64,000 nucleotides of DNA from Bufo bufo (taxonomy: Eukaryota; Chordata; Amphibia; Anura; Bufonidae): contig NC_053398.1 of the NCBI RefSeq assembly GCF_905171765.1, positions 43,740,323 to 43,804,322 of the forward strand, in the 5' to 3' direction. Below are positions 22,681 through 34,920 of the stretch, piece by piece (the first letter of the stretch is position 1; each line of letters begins with the position of its first letter). The notes under the pieces were generated by a model. That model made no database searches. It saw only the letters and a program-made list of their open reading frames with translations, and was not told where the DNA came from. The position numbers were made by a program, and so were the translations under genes.

Positions 22681-23126
22681 GCCGATTTCGTAACTTCCAG
22701 GAAAAAGAAGCAGTACTGTCTAAAGCCCGAGAGTCTTCAGAGGTGCTTTTCGCTAGCAATATGATTAACATTTACCAAGATCTGGCACCTGTGACCCTGA
22801 AAAAGTGCAAAGTGGTCAAACCCTTAACAGATTGGCTTAGGTCCCACAATGTGCCTTATCGCTGGACTTTCCCATTTGGGCTCTCTTTCTTTCATAATGG
22901 CCGATTTTTCACCATCAGGTCACACTCAGACCTAGATCACGTATATGACCATCTGGAGATCTCGCCATTGGAAATCGAAAATTGGGACCTTATTCAAGAT
23001 ATGGACTCCCTCCCGGATATTCCGAAAATCACCCCATTCGAGTTTTTCCAAACTCCAAAGTCCCAGCGACAAAAGAAGAAAAACATACCTTTAGCTCCGA
23101 GACGACTCGCCTCAGACACCTTCTGA
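22681..23126 (+). pseudogene. L1/Tx1 ORF1 C-terminal part
   Basis: In frame from about 22690: FRNFQEKEAVLSKARESSEV, then from 22743 IYQDLAPVTLKKCKVVKPL, LRSHNVPYRWTFPFGLSF and a basic tail (RQKKKN). This matches the layout of the RNA-recognition and C-terminal domains of L1-type ORF1p, the RNA-binding partner of ORF2. The N-terminal coiled coil is missing. Confidence 0.75.
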
Positions 23127-23859
23127 AATGGTCACTCCAAGCTATCCTTTAAATGAGATTACTTCTCCTATCAAGACCCCTGAAAGAAAGAAGAAAAACT
23201 TCTGAAGATACGCCTCAATATATCCATACTATTTGGACATTCACCTCCTCAATGCCATACTAGATTATCCGAGCAAAATACCAACAATTCTGCATACTTT
23301 TTTCAACACTTTCAAACCTCCCCTTTTCCTCCCCCCCTATCCCCTCTACACCCTATACCCCCACCCCCTATCCACTACTGTCCTTCTGAACTTATTTATA
23401 AGTTTTCCCCTCTCCCCACACATTTGGTTTGAAAATGGATACCCCTTGACGTCAGGGGGCTGCTCATTTTCCCCAAGAGCCAGGGGTCCGGGCCTCAGAC
23501 CAGTCTTATTGGGCCTCTCTGATACCCCAGACCACTAACCACTCTAAGTAAGGGTAAGAAATTGGCTGGCCAAAGGTTTTTGGAGCACCCTATCCCCCCA
23601 ATGACTTCACTGGTTGTCAATATCCCAGACTCCCCCAAGTTTATGTATTACCTTAAGTTTATGTTTTTGTTTATTATTTCTGTTATTTTTGCTACTCTAG
23701 GACACATTTACATCATCTGGAGCAGGCCGGTCGCAACAAAGGAAGATCTGGAACTCCCTAATCACATCCTCAAAATGATGAGTATCATCCCTTCACTTTT
23801 ATACCTCAATATCTCATGCATAGCCGCCTTAGCTTGTCTCTCCTCTCTAAAAATACCCA

Positions 23860-24849
23860 ATGACTGATGTGAAAATAGCCTCTTATAACGTAAAAGGCTT
23901 CAACTCTCCCTCTAAAAGGAGCCAAATTTTCAGGGTCCTGAATAGAGACAGAGCTAACGTATTATTTCTGCAGGAAACACATCTGAAAATTAATAATTTT
24001 CCAAACCTCGATCACTCCTACTACTCCCAATGGTTCCACTGTGGTTCCCCTTCATCTAACTCCAAAGGAGTCAGTATAGGCTTTCAAAGAGGTTTTCCTT
24101 TTCAATTATTAGACCAAAAGAGGGACCCTGAGGGGAGATTTATAATGTTGAAAGGACAAATAGGACAACACATATATACCCTCATTAATGTTTATGCTCC
24201 CAACAGCAAACAAGTTCAATGGCTAAAACAGGTTATTGATGAGGCGGACTCATTCCGAGAAGGCATTACTATTTTTGGAGCAGACCTTAACTTGGTCATT
24301 AACCCTCTAATAGATTCATCTTCACACAAATCCTGTCACTCTCAGAGAGCGTTAAGCTCCCTTGTCTCAAAACTTTGGAGAGAACATCTGATTGATGCTT
24401 GGAGAACCCTGCACCCTGACACCATTGATTACACTTTCTTTTCCCAAGTCCATGGCTCATATCAGCGGCTGGACTACTTATTTGTTTCAAAAGATCACCT
24501 CCACCTGTGCTCTGGCGCAGACGTCGGGACAATCCTTTTATCAGACCACTCCCCAATTTACCTCTCTTTAACTAGCCCTAAGCAAAAACACACACACAAG
24601 ACCTGGCGTTTAAATGAACAACTTTTAGGCTTCCCAGACACCAAATCACGCTTGCAACAATTACTACTTCACTCTCAACGACACACCAGAAATATCTCCC
24701 CAAACTCTGTGGGACGCCCACAAAGCCTTCATAAGAGGCCATCTGATCAGTATTGGTTCCCACATAAAAAAAAAAAAAAAAAAAAAATTGAAGATTTTTA
24801 TAACAATATCAGACACCTTGATAAATTACATAAACAATCACTATTATAG
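23860..24849 (+). pseudogene. L1/Tx1 ORF2 endonuclease domain
   Basis: An AP-endonuclease-like domain starting MTDVKIASYNVKGFNSPSKR. Hallmarks are SYNVKG, FLQETHL (catalytic Glu), NVYAPN, IFGADLNLV (GDxN-like) and LLSDHSPIYL (catalytic Asp-His). It nicks target DNA to prime reverse transcription. An A-run at about 24769-24787 near its end gives a lysine stretch, after which the frame fails, so ORF2 is split here. The start ATG at 23860 follows about 730 bp of inter-ORF sequence. Confidence 0.88.
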
Positions 24850-24978
24850 CTTCACCTAACCAAACAAATTTCTTATAGAACCACTCTCAGAAACCTTCTC
24901 AACTCACTATCTGCAAAGTTCTATCTCCACTCCCAGCATAAAATATTTGCACATGGCAATAAAGCCTCCAAATTTGTA

Positions 24979-27300
24979 ATGCAAAGATTAAAAAAGAGAA
25001 GACTTAATAACTATGTCCAAAAACTTAAAGACCCTACAGGTCTTCAAACTTGTGATCCCCAACAAATAGCTAAACACTTCAGAAGCTTCTATGAATCCCT
25101 ATATAACATAGACTCTACAAACCCAAACCCTACTATTGACAAATCCATGATCTCCCTCACAGATTATCTTAACAAACTAAATCTCCCAAACTTATCTGAA
25201 ATTGAAAAACAAAACTTAGCTATTCCCTTTACCTCTAAAGAAATCTCATAAGCTATCCAACAATCTCCCAAAGGGAAAAGTCCAGGATCTGATGGTCTCC
25301 CAAACCCCTACTTCTCCACATTTTTAGACATCCTAAGCCCCCATCTGGTCAAAGTTTTCAACTCCACGTTGGAAGGTAACTCCCTCTCCAGTGATATGAC
25401 CAAAGCCCATATAACACTCATCCCAAAGGAGGGCAAAGACCACACCTTATGCCAAAATTATAGACCTATCTCACGCCTCAATGTGGATCTCAAACTGTTG
25501 GCCAAATTAATGGCTAACAGACTTGCAAAGCTCCTACTACCCCTCTTGATACACAGAGACCAAGTAGGTTTCGTAAAAGGCAGAGAAGGGAAAGAGTCTT
25601 AAACATCTTAAATTATGCAAAATGCAAAAACATTTCTCTGATCCTTCTTAGTACTGATGCTGAGAAGGCCTTTGACAAATATTAAAATGCCAAAATTTCC
25701 CAACTGCATTTCTGTCAGCAATAGATGCAATGTACACCAATGCTTCAGCTTCCATTACGGTGAATAACCAAATCTCAGACCCATAAAAAATGGGACCAGA
25801 CAGGGATGCCCTCTATCCCCTCTTTTATTTGTTTTAACGCTAGAGCCGCTCCTCCAGACAATTAGATTAGACAAAGAGATTAAGGGACTATCTCTGGGAG
25901 ATCAGGATCACAAAACTGCTGCATTCGCAGATGACCTGCTTGTCATAATAAGTAACCAAAACATAGCCCTTCCCAGAATTTATCATCATCTAGAGACCTA
26001 CAGTTCCTTCTCCAATTTTAGAGTTAACCACAACAAATCTCTGATCATTAGTCTAGGCATTCCCTCCCCTCATAGGAAAAAATTAGAACAAAGCTCCCCA
26101 TTCAATTATTCCTCACCCTATTTAACATACTTATGTAGGAGTGAAAATTAGCCCTGACCCGAACCAACATTTCTCTCTTAATTACGCCCCCCTCCTAAAA
26201 AATATTCCAGAAGTATTAAATAACCTTGATCTCCCCATTCTATCATGGCTTGGAAGGAAAAATATCCTAACGTCCCTAGTTCTACCAAAACTAACTTACC
26301 TTCAGCAGGTCCTTCCCATCCCAATCCCTAAATCCATCTATAAGTCCCTCAGATCTATCTTCAGATCCTTTGGAACAACAAGAAAGCCAGACTCGCATAT
26401 GACACCTTAAGCCGCCCCAAAAACCTAGGTGGTATTGCACTACTGGACCCCGAACGATATGGCAGGGCAATCCTCCTTGCTAGAGTAGTAGATTGGTTGA
26501 GAACTCCACTAAATAAATCATGGGTAAATATGGAACAACATATGTTAGGCACTTCATTTAGAGCCATTCTCTTGGGCTCCAAAACTACCCACTTGGCCCT
26601 TACCCAAGCTACTCCCCTTGTGAAAGCCACTCTCTCTGCTTGGGACTGGTTCCAAAAAACGCAGTACTCAATCCCCCTTCCTTCCCAGCTTCTACAAGTC
26701 AGAGATGTCTTAAACTTAGCACCTAAAGCTCTATACAATAGCCTCCCTCTTAAAATTAGACACTCCTTTATAAGGATTCAGGAACTCCTTTTGGACTCAC
26801 AAGTTCCCACACTGGAATACCCAGGCCAAAAAACAGGGATCTACTATCCATATATTAATTCCCCACACTTCTTAAAAGCCTATCTCTCCCAAAACATGAG
26901 TCTCAATGATCTATACAGACCTCAGGTATGGTTTGAGAGCTTTATTAGCAGCCATCAAAACCCTCAGGAGCTCATATCACAAATCTACAAAAAACTCAGA
27001 ATCCCCCCTACCAAGGTTACCCCAGCCTTTATTAGACAATGGGAAAAAGACCTAGATGTCACTTTTACCAATTCCGAAATTGAATATATTCTTTCCTCCC
27101 CCCACAAATCATCAAGATGCGTAAGATTCCAAGAAAATGGTTATAAGATCATCACAAGATGGTATAAAACTCCAGACAAGACTTACAGATTCTCGACGTC
27201 TGCCTCCGACACTTGTTGGAGGTGTCTGAAGAACAGGGGCAAATTCCTCCATATTTGGTGGACATGCCCAAATATCAACAAATGGTGGGAGCAGATTTAG
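24979..27300 (+). pseudogene. L1/Tx1 ORF2 RT and C-terminal region, frameshifted
   Basis: Successive frames carry LINE RT blocks. 25369-25602 gives AHITLIPKEGKDHTLCQNYRPIS and DQVGFVKGRE. Around 25800 is RQGCPLSPLL. Around 25923 is AFADDLLVI with both catalytic Asp intact. 26141-26410 and 26497-27300 give the thumb and C-terminal region, ending with a Cys-rich CWRCLKNRGKFLHIWWTCP motif typical of this group. There are at least four frame changes and a stop near 25251. It is degenerate but the full domain order survives. Confidence 0.85.
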
Positions 27301-27977
27301 CAAATATGCAACCAAATATGCAAGACCTCGATTAGAACTTCCCCTGAGTCCGCCCTTCTAAACCTTTACACATCCACTCACAATAGCCCTGATCTTCAGC
27401 TGTTCAGACATCTGATCATGGCGGCTAGGTTTTTGATACCGAAGTATTGGCTCTCTGAGGACCTCCCATCAGTCAAACGATGGTCTCTTAAAGTTGATCA
27501 GCTATACAGACTTGAGATCTCGGCATGGGAAATGCGCTCATTCCATAAGTTCAATAAAACTTGGTATAAATGGAAGATCTTCAGAGAACAATGATTCACT
27601 GGGCATTTTAAGTTCCAACATGTCTCCCTACCTTGCTACACTATGGTCCTGCGTCGTTCCCGCTCCAGACCATTCTGCTACAGACTACTCCTCACTAGAT
27701 CATCCTACACCAGATCATCCTTCATCGGATCATTCTTCATCAGCATTATTCTCCAGAGATATTCTTTCAAATCCCTTTAGTCCAAGTTTCATTACTCGTT
27801 ATAATGGTCCTTTCCGGACTAAGCTATATAAGGAACCACAACAGAGATCTAGAGTTACTTAAACCTTACTGTTGATATGTCTATTACATGTTATTTTCAG
27901 GAGGAACTTGATCCTCCGATTTGTGTATTGATATTCAACTCAATAAAAACAATTTAAATAAAAAAAAATAAAAAAAG

Positions 27978-28335
27978 GCTTTCGATGCATCTATTGAAAG
28001 TACCAATCGCTGACCACTATTAATTCCAGATGTCTGCATATTTATGAAGCATCTCCTAATATTGTCCACTGTACTTTTCCCAGGCATAAATCCAGTTTGA
28101 TCTTCATAGATAAAACCTTCGCTAGAAGTTTATTATCTGTGTTTATGAGTGATATAGGACAATAAGAATCCATTAACTTAGGATTTTTATCGGGTTTCAA
28201 TATTAATGTTATCAATGCTTCATGTAATGAATCTGGTAATACCTTACTCTCCCTAGATGCATTCCACATCTCAAGCAATTTCGGGGTTAACACTTCCCTA
28301 AACATATCATATATTTCAAAAGGAATACCATCTAA
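27978..28335 (-). pseudogene. L1/Tx1 (minus), upstream RT part
   Basis: Minus-strand translation gives QELDGIPFEIYDMF, ALITLILKPDKNPKLMDSYC and LLAKVL, then SIDASKAF adjoining the A-rich tail of the plus-strand L1. These RT blocks precede those at 22283-20245, so this is the 5' half of the same broken element. Its own upstream side ends at the foldback repeat beginning near 28338. Confidence 0.8.
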
Positions 28336-28337
28336 CT

Positions 28338-28562
28338 CCTGTATTATGTTGTAATTAGACCAATAGTGAAAGAGGGTTATTTACTTGGAATTAAAAAACG
28401 ATGTCCTCTGGGCTACCATCTCCCCCTAACCTCTTATGTAGCGCGCCTTTTTCTCATGCACACATTGAGAAAAACACACTGTCTGCACAGAGGATGTTGT
28501 TTTTTAATTCCAGGTAAATAACCCTCTTTCACTATTGGTCTAATTACAACATAATACAGTTG
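28338..28562. repeat. Foldback repeat with about 75-bp arms
   Basis: CTGTATTATGTTGTAATTAG... at 28340 is mirrored by ...CTAATTACAACATAATACAG ending near 28560. The arms include GTGAAAGAGGGTTATTTAC and GGAATTAAAAAACGATGTCCTC. The loop is about 70 bp. It marks the 5' border of the minus-strand L1. Confidence 0.88.
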
Positions 28563-28757
28563 TGAAAATCATAACGCAGTTGTTTCTTCATATGCGCTCA
28601 CTTTCATAATTTGATACTAATACTTGGGATATTGTCAAGCTCTCTATATACACATGTACATGTGATTAAAGCTAATATTTTTCGCCCCCTGCTGTACGTG
28701 CCCGTGGGTGACTAATCTCACTCTCTACACATATATACAGGTGTATGTGTGTATATA
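28563..28757. other. Short spacer, no feature
   Basis: AT-rich with a TGTA/TACA-rich stretch immediately before the TA target of the Tc1. Nothing else seen. Confidence 0.4.
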
Positions 28758-30371
28758 CAGTGGGGGAAATAATTATTTGACCCCTCACTGATTTTGTAAG
28801 TTTGTCCAATGACAAAGAAATGAAAAGTCTCAGAACAGTATCATTTCAATGGTAGGTTTATTGTAACAGTGGCAGATAGCACATCAAAAGGAAAATCGAA
28901 AAAATAACTTTAAATAAAAGATAGCAACTGATTTGCATTTCATTGAGTGAAATAAGTATTTGAACCCTCTAACAAAAAAAGACTTAATACTTGGTGGAAA
29001 AACCCTTGTTTGCAAGCACAGAGGTCAAACGTTTCTTGTAATTGATGACCAAGTTTGCGCACATTTTAGGAGGAATGTTAGTCCACTCCTCTTTGCAGAT
29101 CATCTCTAAATCCCTAAGGTTTCGAGGCTGTCTCTGTGCAACTCTGAGCTTGAGCTCCCTCCATAGGTTTTCGATTGGATTAAGGTCCGGAGACTGACTA
29201 GGCCACTCCATGACCTTAATGTGCTTCTTCTTGAGCCACTCCTTTGTTGCCTTTGCTGTATGTTTTGGGTCATTGTCGTGCTGGAACACCCATCCACGAC
29301 CCATTTTCAGTTTCCTGGCAGAGGGAAGGAGGTTGTCGCTCAGGATTTCACGATACATGGCTCCGTCCATTTTCCCGTTTATGCGAATAAGTTGTCCTGT
29401 GCCCTTAGCAGAAAAACACCCCCAAAGCAAAATGTTTCCACCCCCATGCTTGACGGTGGGGACGGTGTTTTGGGGGTCATAGGCAGCATTTTTCTTCCTC
29501 CAAACACAGCGAGTTGAGTTAATGCCAAAGAGCTCTATTTTGGTCTCATCAGACCACAGCACCTTCTCCCAGTCACTCTCTGAATCATTCAGGTGTTCAT
29601 TGGCAAACTTCAGACGGGCCTGCACATGTGCCTTCCTGAGCAGGGGGACCTTGCGAGCCCTGCAGGATTTTAATCCATTGCGGTGTAATGTGTTTCCAAT
29701 GGTTTTCTTGGTGACTGTGGTCCCTGCTAATTTGAGGTCATTAACTAACTCCTCCCGTGTAGTTCTAGGATGCTTTTTCACCTTTCTCAGAACCATTGAC
29801 ACCCCACGAGGTGAGATCTTGCGTGGAGCCCCAGAGCGAGGTCGATTGATGGTCATTTTGTGCTCCTTCCATTTTCGAACAATCGCACCAACAGTTGTCA
29901 CCTTCTCTCCCAGCTTCTTGCTAATGGTTTTGTAGCCCATTCCAGCCTTGTGCAGGTCTACAATTTTGTCTCTGACATCCTTGGACAGCTCTTTGGTCTT
30001 TCCCATGTTGGAGAGTTTGGAGTCTGCTTGATTGATTGATTCTGTGGACAGGTGTCTTTTATACAGGTGACTAGTTAAGACAGGTGTCCTTAATGAGGGT
30101 GACTAATTGAGTAGAAGTGTCTAACCACTCTGTGGGAGCCAGAACTCTTAATGGTTGGTAGGGGTTCAAATACTTATTTCACTCAATGAAATGCAAATCA
30201 GTTGCTATCTTTTATTTAAAGTAATTTTTTCGATTTTCCTTTTGATGTGCTATCTGCCACTGTTACAATAAACCTACCATTGAAATGATACTGTTCTGAG
30301 ACTTTTCATTTCTTTGTCATTGGACAAACTTACAAAATCAGTGAGGGGTCAAATAATTATTTCCCCCACTG
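28758..30371 (-). mobile_element. Full-length intact Tc1 transposon, family B copy 1
   Basis: 1614 bp between TA dinucleotides (28756-28757 and 30372-30373). Ends are CAGTGGGGGAAATAATTATT and its complement. Terminal inverted repeats are about 205 bp each, with the tip motif echoed internally (AAATAAGTATTTGAACCC). It carries an uninterrupted transposase. It is almost identical to the copy at 38352-39965. Confidence 0.97.
28984..30006 (-). CDS. Tc1 transposase, intact, family B copy 1
   Basis: A 340-residue DD34E transposase, full family length. The N-terminal paired-like DNA-binding region has two helix-turn-helix units (about residues 9-48 and 65-108) around a basic [10 protein letters not shown] segment (54-63). 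Catalytic residues are D153 (WSDETK), D244 (QHDNDPKH) and E279 (LNPIEN), with exactly 34 residues between the last two. A glycine-rich HGGGN box is at 187-191. It would bind the terminal repeats and move the element by cut and paste into TA. Start MGKTKEL at 30006 lies just inside the right inverted repeat. The predicted protein is identical to that of the second copy, so selection or recency has kept it intact. Confidence 0.95.
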   Translation of the reverse strand: MGKTKELSKDVRDKIVDLHKAGMGYKTISKKLGEKVTTVGAIVRKWKEHKMTINRPRSGAPRKISPRGVSMVLRKVKKHPRTTREELVNDLKLAGTTVTKKTIGNTLHRNGLKSCRARKVPLLRKAHVQARLKFANEHLNDSESDWEKVLWSDETKIELFGINSTRCVWRKKNAAYDPQNTVPTVKHGGGNILLWGCFSAKGTGQLIRINGKMDGAMYREILSDNLLPSARKLKMGRGWVFQHDNDPKHTAKATKEWLKKKHIKVMEWPSQSPDLNPIENLWRELKLRVAQRQPRNLRDLEMICKEEWTNIPPKMCANLVINYKKRLTSVLANKGFSTKY

Positions 30372-30373
30372 TA

Positions 30374-30999
30374 CATATTCCTTCAAAGCATTCCTATTAT
30401 AATAATTATTAAATCCACTATTATAAACAACTTACAACTATCATAAATAAAAATTCACAACAAAATGACAACATAAACTCAATATTTTCTTTTCTTTATA
30501 AACATGATTTTATTATATTTTTTGACATTTTTGATACATTTTATTTATAACATATACTCAATACATTTTCTTTTTCTTTGAAAACATGATTTTATTATAT
30601 ATATTTTTTGATACATTTTATTTATGATCCATTTTTTTCTATTGCGGTGACTCCTAAAAGACTTCCTGAAAAAATCCTGATATATATATATATATATATA
30701 TATAAATATATATATGAATTTTATTATACTACTACCAACACTACTATTATATTATTTTATTCATTTATATTTATATCATATATCACCATATGCAATCTTT
30801 CATGTTATACATCCCCACCTTGGAACTTGACTACCTTTTAGACTTGAAAATGGAGTGTTTACAACTCCAAAACACGTTGTCACCTCTATATATAAACAAT
30901 AAAGGAACTAGCTACAGTCATATCTTTGCGCCAAGAAGTATCAAAAAACGGTCGACCACAATTACTCCACACCCTTGTATTGTTTATTTTTTTATAATG
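30374..30999 (+). repeat. AT-rich PLE3 5' flank with TA microsatellite
   Basis: Paired AT-rich segments around 30484 and 30553 repeat ATGATTTTATTATAT. A (TA)n run lies at about 30681-30716. It probably belongs to the upstream terminal region of the PLE that follows. No gene. Confidence 0.5.
30843..30876 (+). ncRNA. Hammerhead-like relic in PLE3 flank
   Basis: CTTGAAAA, stem TGGAGT/ACTCCA around a short loop, then AAAACACG. The position and form parallel the CTGATGA-stem-GAAAC core of hammerhead motifs in PLEs, but both core boxes are altered. Confidence 0.3.
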
Positions 31000-33900
31000 A
31001 ATGGTTGACAATAAGTGATGAGTGCTCTAGAAAACTCATGAAAATCTTAATTAAGAAACGCAAATTATTGTGCTCTGATTTAGTTGTTAAACTTAAAAGT
31101 TTCCTACATCTAAGATCTACTATTGGGGATTCACCTCCCTTATTGTCAGAGAAAAGGAAACAACTGAGAATTTTTTAGTATAACGAAGTAAGGGCCAAAT
31201 TAGAAAATTAGAGTGTGGGAACGAAAGCACCACAACACTAAGCATCTCACTCGACCCACTCTACCCTTGATAATTAGTAATATTACAACCGAAGGAATTT
31301 ATAGACCCAAGAAAACTTACACTTATTCAGAAATATTCAATAGATCACAAAAAGGAGTACAATCTACAATAGTAATTCCAACAAAAATGACATGAGTGGA
31401 TCAATAGGAATACAGGAAAGTGAAACAAAAGTAAATCCACTACCAATTAATCCATCCACCCCTGATGACAAATATCCAACCCAGAGATTAAAATCAAACA
31501 AATCCAAAACTGAGTCGGCAAGGAATCTAAACACCTCTCCAGTGACCATTCCCTCAACACAATCGCCTATCTCACCAAAGAGGGATAATTATACACTCCA
31601 ACTGAAGATTTGTTTCCAATTATCAGTTCATTTTCACACAAGATTAATGAACATATCCACTTATTCTGTATCTTCATCCAATTCTGAACATTTTTAGCCC
31701 TTCCACAAAATCTTGCAGACAGTCCTTTTTTAGACCAAATCTCCCCCACTTCACGCACAGTAGATTCCACTTCACTGACAAGAAAAATCCTGACCAGCAT
31801 CCTAGCCTTAAGCCCCATGATCCAACCACTGGATCCTCCACATCTGAGCACTCCATTGACCACCCGGTCATTGAAAATCACACACTTTTACACCCCAGTG
31901 TCAAGCCTAAAGAAAAAAAAGACAAAACACAGATTTAGAGGATGTAGGGGAGGTAGAAAGAGATGCAAAAGTGAACAAAAAATCCAAGCCCAAACAGTCG
32001 ATAAACAATCTGATCTTACAAATAAAGAGAAAGAAAAAGAGAATGGAATATTCAATCTATCTAAACACACACTCACACAACATGAGATAGAACTTTTGAA
32101 AAAGGACTTTCCTTTTGCCCTACAAGTCAGCCAGACTTATTTGAATTATTCATTGACCTCAATCAATTTATACGCAAACTTACACTCCAATGACACTTCA
32201 CCATTAAAGATCTCCAACGTGTGGACCTATGTGGGGAGTCAAAAGAATATATCTGTTCTCCCCCCACAAAGAGCTCAGATGACTTAACTGAGCATCTAGA
32301 TCCCACGGCCATCACGAATCCACCAGATTCTTTGTCCACTATCAACCCTATTCCAGCTAATGTTAAAATAAAATATACGTTCTACCCATTAGAAAGTTTC
32401 TATAATATGGTTATGGCGGACCAAAAAGAAACCTTCTCTACATCACAAATTGCAGACGAGAATAATCTCAACTCTGATTTATCGAAAGCTTTAAAAAATC
32501 TAGCCAAAAATTGAGATTTTGTAATCAAGAACGTAGGCATTGTAATCATGGATTCCAGTTATTATATGTCAGAATCTCTTCGTATTCTATCTGATCATGA
32601 ATACTAATACTATAAACTTTTAAAACAAGATCCAACTAACGACTACAGAAAGCAACTCATTGAACTCATAGATGAGGGTTTTAGTACAGGAGCAATCGGA
32701 AAAAAAAGAAAGAACATTTCTGAAAATACTTCATCCATCCACAGTGACATTATATTTCTTACCGGAGATACACAAGTCTTTGAGATATCCCCCCAGGAGG
32801 CCCATTATATCGGGCATTGGATCACTTACTTCCAACCATTCTGAATATGTAGATAACATCTTACAAAAATACGTCTTAAAACTACCCTCATATACTAGGT
32901 ACTCTTCCCACCTAATAACTACCCTAGAAACATTTAAATGGGAGGAAAGCTATAATTGGGCCACAGTAGATGTCTCTTCGTTATATAGCAATATAACAGA
33001 CAATTAAGGATTAACTGACATTAAAAAAGGTTCTACTTACAGATCCTAATGTGCCACAAGTACAAAGGACATTTGTATTAAAATTCATAGAATTCATAAT
33101 TACTTTCTCTTCAATAATACCATTTATCAGCAAGAAAAGGGGACAGTGATGGGAATTAAATTTGCTCCTTCATACGCAAATCTGTTGATGGGGGTCTTTG
33201 AAGATGAACTAGGTTTCTTAACACACCCAAATATTATATTTTTTAAAGATATATTGATGACATCATATTGGTTTGGGATGGTTAAACCAATGGTTTATTA
33301 ACATTTGTAAACAAAATTAATAAAAACAAATGGAATCTAACGCTCACTTTAGAACACCATCCCAAAGAAGCCATCTTCTTAGACCTTCATCCTAGTGTAA
33401 ATAATAATAAGATCTCTACGAAAAATCATTTCAAGAAAGTTGACACCAACAGCTATCTCAACTTCAAAAGCTGTCATCACCACAGAAGGAAGAACAATAT
33501 TCCCTATAGTCAAATGATGAGAATCAGAAGAAATTGCTCTGATAAAAAAATCATAAAGGAACAGATAGATACGATTAAGAAAAGATTCAGAGACAAAGAC
33601 TACCCTGCAAGATTAATAAACAAATCAACAAAGAGAATCTCAACAATATACCAAGAAGACAGCTTAAAGAGTAAAATAAATAAAAAATGAGAAAACAAAA
33701 CTTCCACATTTCAATTTCATTACTCGTTGTAATACAAAACACATGGAAATAAGAAGAATCTTTAGAAAACATTGGATGGTTCTACAAAAAGATCCAATAC
33801 TAGGAAAGAATATTCCAAAAAATCCAAATTTAACTTTTCCGAGGACACAGACACTTAAAAACATGTTAGCACCATCATGCCCCAAGTTGAATAAAGATTC

Positions 33901-34157
33901 CACCAATCAGATGATAACTTTGAAGAAGGGTCAGAGTAGTACAGGCTCCTTTAAATGTGGAGTGAGGAGATGCAAGTGCTGAGAGATCATTACAGATGGC
34001 ACAAAAGAAGTAAAACTACCAACACTTAAAAATTCCATCCGACTACATTATGTTATGAACTGAGGCACCACGAACATCATCTATTTACACCAATGTCCTT
34101 GAAATTTATAATATGTTGGTTGTACGACCCAAACCCTTCGTGAATGCATGAACGAAC
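31000..34157 (+). pseudogene. Penelope-like element PLE3, RT region, decayed
   Basis: Scattered plus-strand frames give a lysine-rich N-terminal part (31392-32514). RT follows at 32672-33007 (LPEIHKSL, RRPIISGIGS, DVSSLYSN). Shifted frames near 33150-33290 hold a GTVMGIKFAPSYANLL-like block and a YIDDIILVW-like catalytic block. 33743-33982 gives FRKHWMVLQKDP and GVRRCKC. The GIY-YIG part begins near 34060 (NIIYLHQCP) and is cut at 34157 by a solo LTR, resuming at 34693. Many stops and frameshifts; long dead. Confidence 0.8.
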
Positions 34158-34687
34158 TGTCACGGATGAAGTTAGCAGATAGTTGGAACATATAAATAAA
34201 CGAGCGACTGGCTTGATCCCAAACTAAGGAGCTTATAGGTGAGCCCTATAAAACCCTAAGAGCTCTCCCTGACTGCTATGCACATGCAAGGGTCTGTATG
34301 GTAGACGATTGCATGCCCGCATACCTAATACTGTGTGACCCCTGAAAACCCTATAATAGTGAGGGGACACAACCACCGGCTCCCTGCACTTAATACGGAC
34401 AGAGTCAGGGTCACCTAGAATCAAGCCAACAAGGAAACACAATAAAGTAAAAGACTTATCTGTACAAACAGCAGAAGCAGTCTCCAGCAGTGAACACCTC
34501 ATCCAGGAAGTAGTATAAACCGCAAAGTGAGGAAGTATGGGAGGGAATATAAAGGAAGACGATTAGTCGAAATAAGTGACACCTGGCAGAAGGAAAGGAG
34601 ATGAGAAAGTGAAACCAAAACAAAGAACATCACACAAGAGGTAGAGAAAAACGTCTGCCAGATCTTCTCACAGAACTGGCGGTGACA
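34158..34687 (-). mobile_element. Solo LTR, 530 bp, with target duplication
   Basis: Begins TGTCACGGATG and ends GGCGGTGACA (terminal inverted repeat), flanked by CGAAC at 34153-34157 and 34688-34692. It is the same family as 54719-55246, in opposite orientation. A solo LTR arises by recombination between the two LTRs of a full element. It splits the GIY-YIG part of PLE3. Confidence 0.92.
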
Positions 34688-34692
34688 CGAAC

Positions 34693-34920
34693 ATAGATCA
34701 AATATTAAACGGAAGCTCGGCACACATAGCGTATCACATCATTTCACAATTTATCACAAAGGTGAAACCTACTCTTGTGAAAATAACCCCTCTAGAATGG
34801 GTCACAAACTCATATCAGACTCTCTGTAAGAAAGAAATGTTTTGGATTTACCAATTAAATACTCTAACACCATTTGGATTGAATGAATCTTTGGAATACG
34901 TGAACTACAATTTAAAGGGC
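34693..34920 (+). pseudogene. PLE3, C-terminal remainder
   Basis: This continues the GIY-YIG region after the solo LTR. It is collinear with the reverse complement of 17170-17400 (for example ACTCATATCAGACTCTCTGT). It contains stops. It ends where a TTAAAGGG-type repeat begins. Confidence 0.7.

Larger units (their letters stand above)
22681..27977 (+). mobile_element. L1/Tx1-group LINE (plus), 5'-truncated
   Basis: It contains the end of ORF1, a complete endonuclease region, RT and C-terminal region in order, and ends in an A-rich tail (AATAAAAACAATTTAAATAAA then A-runs, about 27941-27977). It sits inside the minus-strand L1, splitting that element's RT between DASKAF (27978 side) and KARIIVNGE (22283 side). 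ORF2 has several frameshifts, so it is inactive. The 5' truncation within ORF1 is usual for LINE insertion. Confidence 0.88.

Noticed and set aside
22743..24849. A host gene with a DNase/AP-endonuclease domain
   Set aside because: The endonuclease is followed by LINE reverse transcriptase blocks and preceded by ORF1, so it is L1/Tx1-type ORF2.
29210..29935. Plus-strand frames of 90-137 codons over the family B Tc1 (also 38804-39529)
   Set aside because: They are antisense shadows of the intact transposase.
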